A stretch of 64,000 bases of DNA from Mesorhizobium sp. DCY119 (GCF_003590645.1 NZ_CP031834.1:2542501-2606500), one strand, 5' to 3'; shown: positions 8,024 to 17,635, counted from the stretch's first letter. The notes: generated by a model not told the origin, from the letters alone. Program-made: numbers and translations.

Positions 8024-9397
8024 ATGGAAACCAGAGCCAACTACGTCGTCGTCGGAATTTTCACGCTTGTTGCGGTGCTCGCGGCCTTTGCATTCGTCTA
8101 TTGGACGGCGGCGGTCGGCGATCGCGGCGAGACGTCGATGCTGCGCGTGCGCATTCCGGGTTCGGCTTCCGGGCTGGGCCGCGGAAGCCAGGTGCTGTTC
8201 AACGGCGTGAAGGTTGGCGACGTGCGGCGGGTGTTTCTCGATGTCGATAATCCAACGGTTGCCATTGCCGATACTGAAATCGATAGGGCAACGCCGATCA
8301 CAAAGTCGACCCAGGCCGATATCGGTCTCGCCGGCCTTACCGGCCAGGCCAATATCGAGCTGAAGGGAGCGGACAAATCGGAAGCGAACCTGCTTGACGA
8401 GGCGGAAGCCTCTGGAAAGATGGCCGAAATCACCGCCAATCCTTCTGCGGTGACCAATCTGCTTCAGACGGCGCAGGATATCTTCAAGCGCGCCGACAAT
8501 GTGCTGTCCCAGCTTGAGGGCTTCACCAGCGACGTGCGCGGTCCGTTGACCGATACGGTGAAAAACGCGCAGAAATTCTCGGACGCGCTCGGGCGCAACG
8601 CCGCTGGGGTCGACAAGTTTCTCGACAGCGTTTCCAAGCTCTCGGAAGAACTGGCCGGCGTTTCAGGCAAGCTGGACGGTACGCTCAAGGCTGCCGAAGA
8701 CATACTGAAGGCCGTCGACAAGGACAAGGTTTCGTCCATTGTCGCCAATGTGGAGACCTTCACCAAGAGCCTTAGCGAGAACAGCAAGCAGTTCGACAAG
8801 ATCATTGCTGGCGTCGACACTGCGGTCGCTTCGATCAATGATTTCGCGCAGAAGACCAGTGGCACGGTGGGCAAGGTCGACAAGATTCTGGAGGGCGTAG
8901 ACCCGGCGACCGTACGCTCGGCACTCGGCAATATCGAGATGGCCAGCCGCGACGCGAAGACCGCGGCGGCGGACGTGTCGAAGGTGACCGAGAGGTTCAG
9001 CCGCCGCACCGACGATATCGACCAGATGATCAGCGATGCCGGCCAGTTGACGCAGCGCCTCAACGCCGCCTCCGTGCGCATCGACGGCGTCCTGGCCAAG
9101 GTCGACAGCCTGTTGGGCTCGGGTGAGGCTCAAGGCGTGATGGCTGATGCCAGCGCGACGCTGAAATCCTTCCGCCAGGTAGCCGACACGCTGAACGCAC
9201 GCCTCGGCGTCATCACCGAAGGGCTCGCACGGTTTTCGGGGCAGGGATTGCGGGATGTCGACTCGCTGGTGCGCGACAGCCGCCGCTCCATCAATCGGAT
9301 CGAGCAGGCCATCAGCGATCTGGAAAAGAATCCGCAGCGCATCATTACAGGTGGCGACGGGGCTGTCCGTCAGTACGACGGGCGGACACGACGTTGA
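8024..9397 (+). CDS. mlaD: MCE domain (MlaD family) protein
   Basis: A 457-residue periplasmic protein anchored by one N-terminal membrane helix (about residues 6-30, YVVVGIFTL onward). The MCE domain covers about residues 36-115 and includes GSASGLGRGSQVLFNGVKVG. It is followed by about 300 residues of helical, coiled-coil-prone sequence with repeated hydrophobic spacing. It is longer than E. coli MlaD (about 183 residues), so it probably forms an extended periplasmic tube or needle like other long MCE proteins. Third gene of the operon, 14 bp after the ATPase. Confidence 0.93.
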   Translation: METRANYVVVGIFTLVAVLAAFAFVYWTAAVGDRGETSMLRVRIPGSASGLGRGSQVLFNGVKVGDVRRVFLDVDNPTVAIADTEIDRATPITKSTQADIGLAGLTGQANIELKGADKSEANLLDEAEASGKMAEITANPSAVTNLLQTAQDIFKRADNVLSQLEGFTSDVRGPLTDTVKNAQKFSDALGRNAAGVDKFLDSVSKLSEELAGVSGKLDGTLKAAEDILKAVDKDKVSSIVANVETFTKSLSENSKQFDKIIAGVDTAVASINDFAQKTSGTVGKVDKILEGVDPATVRSALGNIEMASRDAKTAAADVSKVTERFSRRTDDIDQMISDAGQLTQRLNAASVRIDGVLAKVDSLLGSGEAQGVMADASATLKSFRQVADTLNARLGVITEGLARFSGQGLRDVDSLVRDSRRSINRIEQAISDLEKNPQRIITGGDGAVRQYDGRTRR

Positions 9398-9489
9398 GAT
9401 CGGTGAGCGTATATGATGAAACAGTTCGCCGAAGGGAAGAAATCCGCCGATCGCGGCAAGGGTTGGGGAAATTTCGGACAGGATCTGCC

Positions 9490-10089
9490 GTGAAGACAGT
9501 TAAGCTGATGTCTGGTGCTGCCATTATCGCCGCGGCACTTTCGGGATGCGCGCTCCTGCCCGGGGGAGGCCCTGCGCCGCTTGATACCTATGAATTGTCC
9601 GCACCGGCCAGCCAAACGCAGAAAGCGCGCAACCGCACGCAAATTCTGATTGCCGAGCCATCGGCCCTGAAGGCGCTGGATGGCGAAAACATCGTCATAA
9701 AGCCGGCTCCCGGCGTGATCCAGTTTCTGAAAGGCGCGCAATGGGCCGATCGGCTGCCGAAGATCGTGCAGGCCCGGCTGGCTGAGACGTTCCAGCGTTC
9801 GGGCAGTTTTGCCGGCGTCGGATTGCCGGGCGAGGGACTGGCGATTGACTATCAGGTCATAGCCGAGGTTCGGGCCTTCGAAGTGCGCGTTGACGGTGGA
9901 TCGCACGCCGAGGTCGAGCTTTTCGTGCGACTGCTCAACGACCGCAACGGCACTGTGCGGGCTTCGCGGATATTCGAGGCCAGCGCACCGGTTTCGGGTA
10001 GCGGCAACGACGCCTATGTCCGGGCATTGAACAGCGCTTTCGGCCAGGCCGCGAGCGATATCGTCAAATGGACCGATTCCGAGATCTGA
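9490..10089 (+). CDS. ABC-type transport auxiliary lipoprotein (PqiC-like)
   Basis: A 199-residue predicted outer-membrane lipoprotein. The GTG start at 9490 gives a clean signal peptide (KTVKLMSGAAIIAAALSGC) with lipobox L-S-G-C. An earlier TTG at 9394 overlaps the mlaD stop but would add about 32 residues before the signal and is less likely. The body contains the ABC auxiliary lipoprotein pattern (DTYELSAP, near the mature N-terminus; later ADRLPKIVQARLAETFQ). It is probably the outer-membrane partner of the MlaEFD machinery and the last gene of the operon, followed by a strong terminator. Confidence 0.87.
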   Translation: MKTVKLMSGAAIIAAALSGCALLPGGGPAPLDTYELSAPASQTQKARNRTQILIAEPSALKALDGENIVIKPAPGVIQFLKGAQWADRLPKIVQARLAETFQRSGSFAGVGLPGEGLAIDYQVIAEVRAFEVRVDGGSHAEVELFVRLLNDRNGTVRASRIFEASAPVSGSGNDAYVRALNSAFGQAASDIVKWTDSEI

Positions 10090-10113
10090 TCACCGGTATG
10101 CGGGTGTCTCAGG

Positions 10114-10152
10114 ACAAATAAAAGGGCGGGAAATTCCCGCCCTTTTATTTGT
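10114..10152. terminator. Bidirectional terminator, near-perfect 39-bp palindrome
   Basis: A 19-bp left arm (10114-10132) is the exact reverse complement of 10134-10152, with a single central base. The core is GGGCGGGAA/TTCCCGCCC, flanked by A-rich and T-rich tracts, so it can terminate both the Mla operon (+) and the giant gene (-), whose stop is at 10171. Confidence 0.9.
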
Positions 10153-10170
10153 CTGTATGCCTCTGTCGGC

Positions 10171-13100
10171 TTAGCGCAGCCGCCCGCCTGCATGGGCAAG
10201 CATGGTGTAGACCTTGCCGGTATCCGAAGACAGATAGGTCTGGGCCATGACGTTGTCACGATCGTTGCGCGAAACGTCCTTCAGTAGCTTTTCGAAGTCG
10301 TCGCAGTAACGGTCGACGGCGGCGCGAAACTCGGCGTCAGCCTGATATTTGCGGCGGATTTCGTCAAAAGTCTGCTGGCCCTTGAGCGTGTAGAGGCGAC
10401 GCGTGAACACGTCGCGCTCGCCGCGCCTGTAGCGATCCCACAACTCGATCGACGCCTCATGATCGATCGCTCGCGCGATGTCGACCGAGAGCGAGTTCAG
10501 CGATTCCACCACATGGGCGGCTGAACGCGGGCTTGCTGCCGGACGCGAGGCGTTGGCGGTGCCTTCGGGGCGGGCCTCTTCACGCGATGCGCCGCTCAGC
10601 AGGTCACGGACCCAGCCGCCGGGTTGTGCACGCGAATTGCCTTCACGCGGACGCGGGGCCGGATCGGGCGTGCGTTCCATCTCCAGCGTCCCGCGCAGCG
10701 GCAGGTGAGGAGCAGGAGGCTGCGGCGCGGCCGGCGCCTGCGGGGCTGGGGCCGGCGCGCGACGCTGCGGTTCCGGTGCACGCGCCTGGGGTGCTGCTGC
10801 CGGGCGCTGTGCCGTACGGTCGGAAACGTCGACGGTACGGCCGGACTTCGCAACGATCTCGGAGAGTTCCTTGAGGGCGTTGATCTGTTCGGTAACAGCA
10901 CGGCGCATGGCGGTGGTGGACTGCTTTGCTTCCTCGGGCATGTCGAGCACGCCCTTCTTGAGCTCGGCGCGGGTGTCGTCGAGCTCGCTCTTGATGGAGC
11001 TTGCCGTGCGGCGCATGTCCTCGGTGGCGTCGGCGAAGCGCTTCGTCGCGGACTCGACAACATCGGAAATCGCGATGCGGATCTTGTCGGTCGAGGCGAG
11101 GGTGCGATCCTCGGCCTTGTCCAGCGCCTTGCCGACGAGGTCTTCGAAGGAGCGCATGACCCGCTCGAGGTCTTCCGACTTCTTGACCAGACCAACCGCC
11201 AGATCCTCCAGCGACGACTGGCGCTCGAGCGTGTGCTCGAGATTGCTCTGGGCCGAGCTCAGCAGTTCCGAAGCGCTCGTCAGCAGGCGGCTGTGCTCGT
11301 CGAAGCGGGTGGCGATGGAAGCCACTTCCTTGAGCGTGTTGGACGACAGTTCCGTGAGGCGGGTGGTGTTGGAATCCACCAGCCGTGCCGAACTTGCGAA
11401 GGTCTGTGCGGCCTTCTCCGTCGTTGCGGCGAAGCTCTGCGTGCTGCCGGCCAGACGATCATCGACATTGGCGAGGTTTGTGGCTGCCCTTTCGATGAGA
11501 TCGTTGAGCTGTGAACTGGACGCTCCAAGCCGGACGATAAGATCGGTGACGCCTTCGGATAGATTGTTGCGCGCGCCCTCGACCGCAGACAGGGTCTCGG
11601 CGGTGCGGTTGGCGAGCGCATTGACCAGAGCGGCGTTTTCGGAACGAAGACGATCCGTTGCCTTCTGGGTGGCCAGTTCGAGGCTCTTCTGCAGCTCGTC
11701 GCCGCTTTCGGAGAAGCGTTCGACAAGCGGGCGGGCGGTTTCGTCGAGGATCTTGGTGATCTCGGCGGAACGCTCGGCAAGCATCGTGTTCAGTTCGCGG
11801 GTGTTGGCGCCGATGGTGCGTGCGGCGTCGTTGGTGCTCTGGCCGATATGCTGGCCGACCGCGGTGAAGGTCTCGGCGATGACGTTAGCGCGGGAAACGA
11901 GTTGCGCCTCGGCCTGCGATATCTGCTCGTTGAGCTTCTGTCCGACATTTTCGGCGCTCGAAGCGAGGCGGATTTCGGCGTTAGCAACGTGCTCGTCCAC
12001 CCGTGCGGCAACGGCTTCGACACCCGACGCAAGACGCTGATCCGCATTGGTGAGCGTTTCTTCGATGGCGCGTGCACGAGCGTCCAGTTCTACCGCGGTC
12101 TGCTTGGCCCGATCAGCAACACGCTGCTCGGTCTCGGCAAAGACGTTGGCGATCTCGGTCGCGTGCGTTCCGATCGCAGACGAAGACTCGCTGAGCCTTG
12201 CAGCAAGACGCTCGTCGGCGGTGTCGAACACACGGCCAATATCGGCGGCACGTCCGGCCAGGGTTTCGGCGGTCTCTCCGACGCGGGCGGCGAGGCGGGC
12301 GTCTGCTTCCTCGAAGTTGCGCACGATTTCGATAGCGCGCGAACCGAGCGTGGTTGCGCCATCGGAAATGCGGGAGATGAACTGCTGGTCGGCTGCATCG
12401 AAGATGCGGCCGAGCTCGGCAGCACGCGCGGCCAGTGCATCGGCCGATTCACCGATGCGCATGCTGAGGCGTTGGTCGGCGTCGTCGAAGTTGCGCAGGA
12501 TGTCGCCAGCGCGAACCGCGAGCGAGCTCGCGGTCTCGACAGCGCGAGCCACCAGCTTCTGGTCCGCATCGTCGAAGGTCCGGACGATATCGCCGGCGCG
12601 CAGCGCCAACGTATCGGCGGTTTCCTCGGCGCGTGCGATCAGCGAAGACGACGTTTCCTGCGCACGGGCGGCGAGGCGGCCGTCGGCTTCCTCGAAGGCG
12701 CGGGTGATGTCGTCGGCGCGGGCAAGCAGCGCCGCCGAGGTCTGCTCGGCGCGATCCGCGATCTGGCGGTCGGCATCCGTGAAGGCCTTGCCGGCTTCTT
12801 CGTTCAGCGCGGCGGTGACTTCCAGAACCTTCTCGCGAAGTGCCCCGGCCACGAAGACGGCGCTCTTTTCCAACACGATACGAACATTGTCGATGCCGGT
12901 CGAAAGCGCACGCTCCATGGTGCCGGTGCGTTCCTCGATGACACCGGTCTGGCGGCGGAAGGCTTCCTCGATCTTCTCGACATCGGCAGACAGGGCATCG
13001 GCGATGTCGGCGCGCTTGCCGGCGATCGTCTCGATGTGACCGGAAACGGCTTCGTCGATCTCCCTGCGGGTTTCGGCGAGCCTGTTCAGATCGTCGTCAA

Positions 13101-16100
13101 GGGCGCGGGAAAGCATATCCCTGCCTTCCGAGAGCTTGCCGATGTGGGCGGCGATGATGCCGTCCACGTCCGCGCGGCTGTCGGTGACTTTCTGCAGGTC
13201 GGCTTCAAGCGCCTGCGAGAGGATGTTGCGGCCCTCGGCCAGCTTCTCGACCTGTCCGGCAACGATGTTGTCGATGTTCGAGCGGCTGTCGGCGAGCTTC
13301 TGCAGGTCGACTTCCAGGGCGCGGCGGAGAATGTCGCGGCCTTCGGCGAGCTTTTCCACCTGTCCGGCGACGAGACCGTCGATGCCTGAACGGCTCTCGG
13401 CGAGCTTCTGCAGATCCTCTTCCAGCGTGCGGGCCAGCATGGCGCGGCCCTCGGCCAGACGCTCGGTCTGGCTGGCAATGAGGTTTTCGATGCTCTCGAT
13501 ATCCTGCTCCAGGGCGCGGGTGAGCACGCTGCGGCCTTCGCCAAGCTTTTCAGCCTGTCCGGCGATGACGCCTTCGATGCTGGCCACATCGGCCTCAAGT
13601 GCGTTCGACAGAACCTTGCGGCCTTCCACGAGCTTTTCCACCTGTGCTGCGACGAGGCCCTCGATATTGGCCATATCCGCTTCCAGGGCGCGCGAGAGGA
13701 TATCGCGGCCATGCGCGAGCTTCTCGACATGCGTCGACACGATGCCGTCCAGCCCCGAGCGCGTCTCAGCGAGCTTGTTGAGGTCCTCTTCAAGCGCGAC
13801 GGTCAACTGCTGGCGGTGACCGCTGATCTTGTCAGCGTGCTGGGAGACCATGCGGTCGATGTTTGACAGATCGGCTTCCAGGGCGCGACGGAGAATGTCG
13901 CGGCCTTCGGCCAGCTTCTCGACCTGACCGGCGACCAGCCCGTCAATGCTGGAGCGGCTTTCGGCCAGCTTGCCGAGGTCGTCTTCCAAAGCACGCGTCA
14001 GATTTGCGCGACCCTCACCGAGCTTGTCTGCGTGGGCAGAGACCATATCGCCGATGGTCGTCAGGTCTTCCTGCAGCGCCCGCTTGAGGATATTGCGGCC
14101 CTCGGCCAGCTTCTCGACCTGACCCGCGACGAGGCCGTCAATGCTTGAGCGGCTTTCGGCCAGCTTGTTGAGGTCGTCCTCAAGAGCCCGGGTGAGGCGC
14201 AGGCGGCCTTCGTCCAATTTTTCGAGCTGCCCATCGATCAGGTTGTCGACGCTCGAACGGCTGTCGGCGATCCTGTTCAGATCGGCTTCGAGGGCACGGG
14301 AGAGAACGTCGCGTCCTTCGGCGAGCTTCTCGACCTGACTTGCCACGAGACCGTCTATGCTTGAGCGGCTATCGGCAAGCTTGGCAAGGTCGGCTTCCAG
14401 CGCGCGCTTGAGAATATCGCGGCCTTCGGCCAGCTTTTCCACCTGTCCGGCGACCAAACCGTCGATGCCGGAGCGGCTTTCGGCGAGCTTGTTGAGGTCG
14501 TCTTCAAGAGCGCGGGTGAGGCGCAGGCGGCCTTCGTCGAGCTTTTCGAGCTGGCCGTCGATGAGATTGTCGATGCTCGAGCGGCTGTCGGCGATTTTGC
14601 CCAGGTCCGATTCCAGAGCGCGGGAGAGAATGTCGCGGCCTTCGGCCAGCTTCTCGACCTGGCTGGAAACGAGATTGTCGATGTTGCTGCGGCTTTCAGC
14701 AAGCTTGGCAAGGTCGGCTTCCAGCGCGCGCTTGAGAATATCGCGGCCTTCGGCCAGCTTTTCCACCTGTCCGGCGACCAGTCCGTCGATGCCTGAGCGG
14801 CTTTCGGCGAGCTTGTTGAGGTCGTCTTCAAGGGCGCGGGTGAGGCGCGAACGGCCTTCGTCGAGCTTTTCGAGTTGCCCGTCGATGAGGTTGTCGATGC
14901 TTGAGCGGCTCTCGGCAAGTTTGCCGAGATCGGCTTCGAGGGCACGCGAAAGAATGCTGCGGCCTTCGCTCAGCTTGCCGACATGGAGGGCGACCATTTC
15001 GTCAATGCCGGCGCGGGTTTGGGTAAGTTTCTGCGAATCCTCCATGAGCGCGCGGGTGAGGCTTGCACGGCCTTCGGCCAGCCGTTCCAGATGATCGCCA
15101 AGGGATGCATCGATGGTGGCGCGGGATTCGTTGATCTTGCGCAAATCCTCATCGAGCGCCTGCGAGATCAGGGTGCGGCCCTCGGCCAGCTTCAGCACCT
15201 GGAGGCTGACGGCCTCCTCGATGCCTGCACGGCTTTCCTCGAACTTGGTCAGATCGCCACGAAGCGTTGTTGCGATGCGTTCGCCGCTCTCAGCAAACTT
15301 GCGCGACTGATTTTCGACGGCCTCGTCAATGCCGGCGCGGGCTTCGCTGAGCTTCTGGATGTCGGCGTCGAGTGCGTCGGAAACGACATTGCGAGCCGAT
15401 TCCAGCCGGGTTGCGAAGTCGTCGGCGCGGGCTTCCAGCATGGAAGAGGTCGACATGACGATATCGGCCATTTCGGAGCCGATCCGCGCCCGGCCTTCGT
15501 CGATGACGGTCGAAAGGCTCTGCTTGCCTTCTGAGAAGGTGTTTGCGATCTCGCGTGCGCGGTCGACCAGCGTTTCGTTGATCTGCCGTGCGCGGGCTTC
15601 AAGGGCGGCATTGAGCTTCTGAGTGCCGGTGTCGAGCGCTTCGGCGCGCGTCTGGAACTCGCTGATGAGGACCTGGCCGCGTTCGGCCAGCGTGCGCTCG
15701 ATGCCCTGGAGGCTCGCCTCGAAGTCGGCATTCAGCGTGCGGGCAGCGCCGCCCAGCAGGGAAACCATGCCGGAGGTGCGGTCGTCCAGCAGGTCAGAGA
15801 GCGACCGCGTCATGTCGTCGGTGCTCTGGGTAAGCTTGGCGATGCGCGTGTCGAGAAGGCTGGCGAAAGCCTCGCCGGACGTGGTGATGCGGTCGCCGAT
15901 CGTGTCGAGGCGCTGGTCGATCGATTCGAAGATCGAAGCGCCGCTTTCATTGATGCGATCGATCAGCGTGTCGCCGGAATTGTTGATCGTCATCGACAGC
16001 TTGGTCGAGGCGTTCAGAATATTGTCGCGAATGACCTCGCTGGCGGAACCCAGTTCGTCGCGCAGTGTCTCATGCGCGCCGGTGATCGACGCGCGCACGC

Positions 16101-16983
16101 GTTCGGCGTGGGTCACCACGGCTTCACGCTCGCTGCCGAGCCCGTCGACGAGCGAGCGGATGCGGGCCTCATTCTCCGAATAGGAGCGTTCGATCTGGTT
16201 GACTTCGGTGTGGACCAGGGTTTCGAGTTCGACAGCGCGGGCCAGCGTGCGTTCGATACCTTCGCCCATGGCCGCCACTTCGCGGCGCACAGCCTGGCCA
16301 ACGGTCATGACGCGATCCTGTGCCAGATTCTCCGGCTCGGCAAGGCGGAAAGCCACTTCCGTCATGGACTGGGCGGCAATGCGCATGTCCTGCGCGCGGC
16401 GGATCATGAGTGCGAACGCCCAGAAAAGGATTATCGGCGTAAAGGTGAGGACGCCGAGCAGAATAAGGTACGGGCGCGCCAGGACCTGATCGATCGATCG
16501 GATCTCAAGGATGCTTGGCGTAAACAGCATGTTGGCGAGAAGAAAGCCGCCACCGATCCACAGCAGCGAGAGAATTGCCACGACCCAATAGACGCCGTTC
16601 GACGAACGCCGGTTTATGCCGTGCATAACCGATCTGTAGTCGCGCTGCTGGTCGTCATTGGCCGGCGAAAAGCCGGAAGGGCGTCCGTTCGGCTGCTCGA
16701 CCGGGCGAAGCTCGGCAGCGGGAGCAGCTGTCTTTTTAGAATTGGAATTGGAACTCGAGGGCTTCGAGGGCGCATTCTGTACAGCAGGCTGAGCGGCTTT
16801 TTCAGCCCGGCTCTCGCGTGCGAGCTCGTCAGCGGCTTGTGATATCTGCGCCTCCAGATCTTCCATCGAGGCTGCTATATCCAGCTCATCGGCGCCTGCC
16901 GATAGGTCGAAGTCGAGGGCTTCCTCGAGCTCTTTTGCGACTTCGCTGTCGAGGTTCTTCGTTGTCGAAGTTTTTTTCGCCAT
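10171..16983 (-). CDS. Giant coiled-coil membrane protein, likely growth pole ring protein (GPR/RgsE homologue)
   Basis: A 2270-residue protein. Residues 1-125 are acidic, then Ser/Pro/Ala-rich. Two membrane helices follow at about 131-153 and 171-194. Next come about 1,750 residues of nearly continuous helical, apolipoprotein-like repeat. From roughly residue 550 to 1270 the unit is 36 residues (consensus LAESRSSIDGLVAGQVEKL, then AEGRDILKRALEADL). Three units form a 324-bp higher-order repeat near 14.06-15.03 kb. A Pro/Ala-rich linker (about 2000-2110) leads to a C-terminal globular domain of about 130 residues. This architecture matches Agrobacterium GPR and Sinorhizobium RgsE, which form a ring at the growing pole of Rhizobiales and are needed for polar growth. 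Assignment is by architecture and remembered family features, not alignment. Confidence 0.78.
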   Translation of the reverse strand: MAKKTSTTKNLDSEVAKELEEALDFDLSAGADELDIAASMEDLEAQISQAADELARESRAEKAAQPAVQNAPSKPSSSNSNSKKTAAPAAELRPVEQPNGRPSGFSPANDDQQRDYRSVMHGINRRSSNGVYWVVAILSLLWIGGGFLLANMLFTPSILEIRSIDQVLARPYLILLGVLTFTPIILFWAFALMIRRAQDMRIAAQSMTEVAFRLAEPENLAQDRVMTVGQAVRREVAAMGEGIERTLARAVELETLVHTEVNQIERSYSENEARIRSLVDGLGSEREAVVTHAERVRASITGAHETLRDELGSASEVIRDNILNASTKLSMTINNSGDTLIDRINESGASIFESIDQRLDTIGDRITTSGEAFASLLDTRIAKLTQSTDDMTRSLSDLLDDRTSGMVSLLGGAARTLNADFEASLQGIERTLAERGQVLISEFQTRAEALDTGTQKLNAALEARARQINETLVDRAREIANTFSEGKQSLSTVIDEGRARIGSEMADIVMSTSSMLEARADDFATRLESARNVVSDALDADIQKLSEARAGIDEAVENQSRKFAESGERIATTLRGDLTKFEESRAGIEEAVSLQVLKLAEGRTLISQALDEDLRKINESRATIDASLGDHLERLAEGRASLTRALMEDSQKLTQTRAGIDEMVALHVGKLSEGRSILSRALEADLGKLAESRSSIDNLIDGQLEKLDEGRSRLTRALEDDLNKLAESRSGIDGLVAGQVEKLAEGRDILKRALEADLAKLAESRSNIDNLVSSQVEKLAEGRDILSRALESDLGKIADSRSSIDNLIDGQLEKLDEGRLRLTRALEDDLNKLAESRSGIDGLVAGQVEKLAEGRDILKRALEADLAKLADSRSSIDGLVASQVEKLAEGRDVLSRALEADLNRIADSRSSVDNLIDGQLEKLDEGRLRLTRALEDDLNKLAESRSSIDGLVAGQVEKLAEGRNILKRALQEDLTTIGDMVSAHADKLGEGRANLTRALEDDLGKLAESRSSIDGLVAGQVEKLAEGRDILRRALEADLSNIDRMVSQHADKISGHRQQLTVALEEDLNKLAETRSGLDGIVSTHVEKLAHGRDILSRALEADMANIEGLVAAQVEKLVEGRKVLSNALEADVASIEGVIAGQAEKLGEGRSVLTRALEQDIESIENLIASQTERLAEGRAMLARTLEEDLQKLAESRSGIDGLVAGQVEKLAEGRDILRRALEVDLQKLADSRSNIDNIVAGQVEKLAEGRNILSQALEADLQKVTDSRADVDGIIAAHIGKLSEGRDMLSRALDDDLNRLAETRREIDEAVSGHIETIAGKRADIADALSADVEKIEEAFRRQTGVIEERTGTMERALSTGIDNVRIVLEKSAVFVAGALREKVLEVTAALNEEAGKAFTDADRQIADRAEQTSAALLARADDITRAFEEADGRLAARAQETSSSLIARAEETADTLALRAGDIVRTFDDADQKLVARAVETASSLAVRAGDILRNFDDADQRLSMRIGESADALAARAAELGRIFDAADQQFISRISDGATTLGSRAIEIVRNFEEADARLAARVGETAETLAGRAADIGRVFDTADERLAARLSESSSAIGTHATEIANVFAETEQRVADRAKQTAVELDARARAIEETLTNADQRLASGVEAVAARVDEHVANAEIRLASSAENVGQKLNEQISQAEAQLVSRANVIAETFTAVGQHIGQSTNDAARTIGANTRELNTMLAERSAEITKILDETARPLVERFSESGDELQKSLELATQKATDRLRSENAALVNALANRTAETLSAVEGARNNLSEGVTDLIVRLGASSSQLNDLIERAATNLANVDDRLAGSTQSFAATTEKAAQTFASSARLVDSNTTRLTELSSNTLKEVASIATRFDEHSRLLTSASELLSSAQSNLEHTLERQSSLEDLAVGLVKKSEDLERVMRSFEDLVGKALDKAEDRTLASTDKIRIAISDVVESATKRFADATEDMRRTASSIKSELDDTRAELKKGVLDMPEEAKQSTTAMRRAVTEQINALKELSEIVAKSGRTVDVSDRTAQRPAAAPQARAPEPQRRAPAPAPQAPAAPQPPAPHLPLRGTLEMERTPDPAPRPREGNSRAQPGGWVRDLLSGASREEARPEGTANASRPAASPRSAAHVVESLNSLSVDIARAIDHEASIELWDRYRRGERDVFTRRLYTLKGQQTFDEIRRKYQADAEFRAAVDRYCDDFEKLLKDVSRNDRDNVMAQTYLSSDTGKVYTMLAHAGGRLR
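14057..15028. repeat. 324-bp higher-order tandem repeat (3 x 108 bp) inside the giant coiled-coil gene
   Basis: The same blocks recur at 324-bp spacing; for example the string TTGGCAAGGT is at 14381 and again at 14705. Each 324-bp block encodes three 36-residue subunits with distinct wording (QVEKLAEGRDILKRA, QVEKLAEGRD(I/V)LSRA, QLEKLDEGRLRLTRA). About three copies are visible, flanked by single 108-bp units out to about 13.1 kb and 15.3 kb. The block boundaries given are approximate. Confidence 0.8.
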
Positions 16984-17126
16984 TTCGCCGTTACCCTGTA
17001 CTACTGCCGCGAGGTCGCCAAATTTCGGCGCTTATATGCCCGCGTGCGAGGCTTATTATGGACCGCCCGTATCGTAGTGGCACAGCCGGGTAAAGGAAAC
17101 TTGAATCCGGCCAGATACGTAAAACT

Positions 17127-17209
17127 TTAAACATAAGGTTAACGAAGCCACGATTTGGGCGGCTTTGCGACGGATTTCCGCGCTCTCGCACATTAACCCG
17201 TTATCCACA
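17127..17209. promoter_or_regulatory. Candidate cell-cycle regulatory sites (TTAA pair, DnaA box) between the giant gene and the Hpt gene
   Basis: A TTAA at 17127-17130 and a TTAAC at 17139-17143 are separated by 8 bp; the CtrA consensus needs 7, so this is only a near match. A perfect 9-mer TTATCCACA, identical to the strong E. coli DnaA box, is at 17201-17209. The 277-bp divergent region (16984-17260) must hold promoters for both genes. Confidence 0.35.
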
Positions 17210-17260
17210 TGATTACGCTAGCCTGGTTGATCTAGCCGGGTGCATGACAAGAAGGTTGAA

Positions 17261-17635
17261 ATGGCACTGCATACATCCAACGCCGTCGCATTTTCGATGC
17301 CGGGCGGCGAAAGCTGCGGCTCAGCGCGGTCTCGCCCGGTCGATCTGGTTCATCTCGCCCGGCAAACGATGGGCGATCGTGCGCTCGAGCAGGAAGTGCT
17401 GGCATTGTTCGTGCAGCAGGCCTTGCAGGTTCGCGATCAGATTTCTGCTGCCAGCACAAATGAGCGTCTTCGTTTGGCCCACGGCCTGAAGGGTTCGGCG
17501 CGCGGCGTCGGTGCATTCGCCATTGCCGACTGTGCCACCGAGATCGAAAAGCAACCCGAAGATCGCAATGTTTTGAAGCGGTTGTCGGGGCTCATTGACG
17601 AAGTCCGCGAATTCGTCGCCGCCATAAACAGGTAG
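17261..17635 (+). CDS. Histidine phosphotransfer (Hpt) domain protein
   Basis: A 124-residue stand-alone Hpt protein. The phosphorylatable histidine is H74 in LAHGLKGSARGVGA, the usual H-x-x-K-G pattern. The rest forms a four-helix bundle with no kinase or receiver domain. The start is taken as the ATG at 17261, preceded by AGAAGG; a GTG at 17240 is possible but lacks a better site. It would relay phosphate between a hybrid kinase and a response regulator. No two-component gene is adjacent; the nearest hybrid kinase is cckA at 30 kb. Partner unknown. It is divergent from the growth-pole gene. Confidence 0.85.
   Translation: MALHTSNAVAFSMPGGESCGSARSRPVDLVHLARQTMGDRALEQEVLALFVQQALQVRDQISAASTNERLRLAHGLKGSARGVGAFAIADCATEIEKQPEDRNVLKRLSGLIDEVREFVAAINR

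Noticed and set aside
11848-13389. Long plus-strand open frame (about 513 codons) opposite the giant coiled-coil gene
   Set aside because: It is antisense to a repeat-rich coding region, has no ribosome site, and its repetitive Arg/Gly/Asp-rich product mirrors the repeats of the minus-strand gene. The same holds for other plus-strand frames between 10.5 and 16.8 kb.
17127-17143. TTAA-N8-TTAAC as a true CtrA binding site
   Set aside because: The CtrA consensus needs a 7-bp spacer; this has 8. It is kept only as a near match in the findings.
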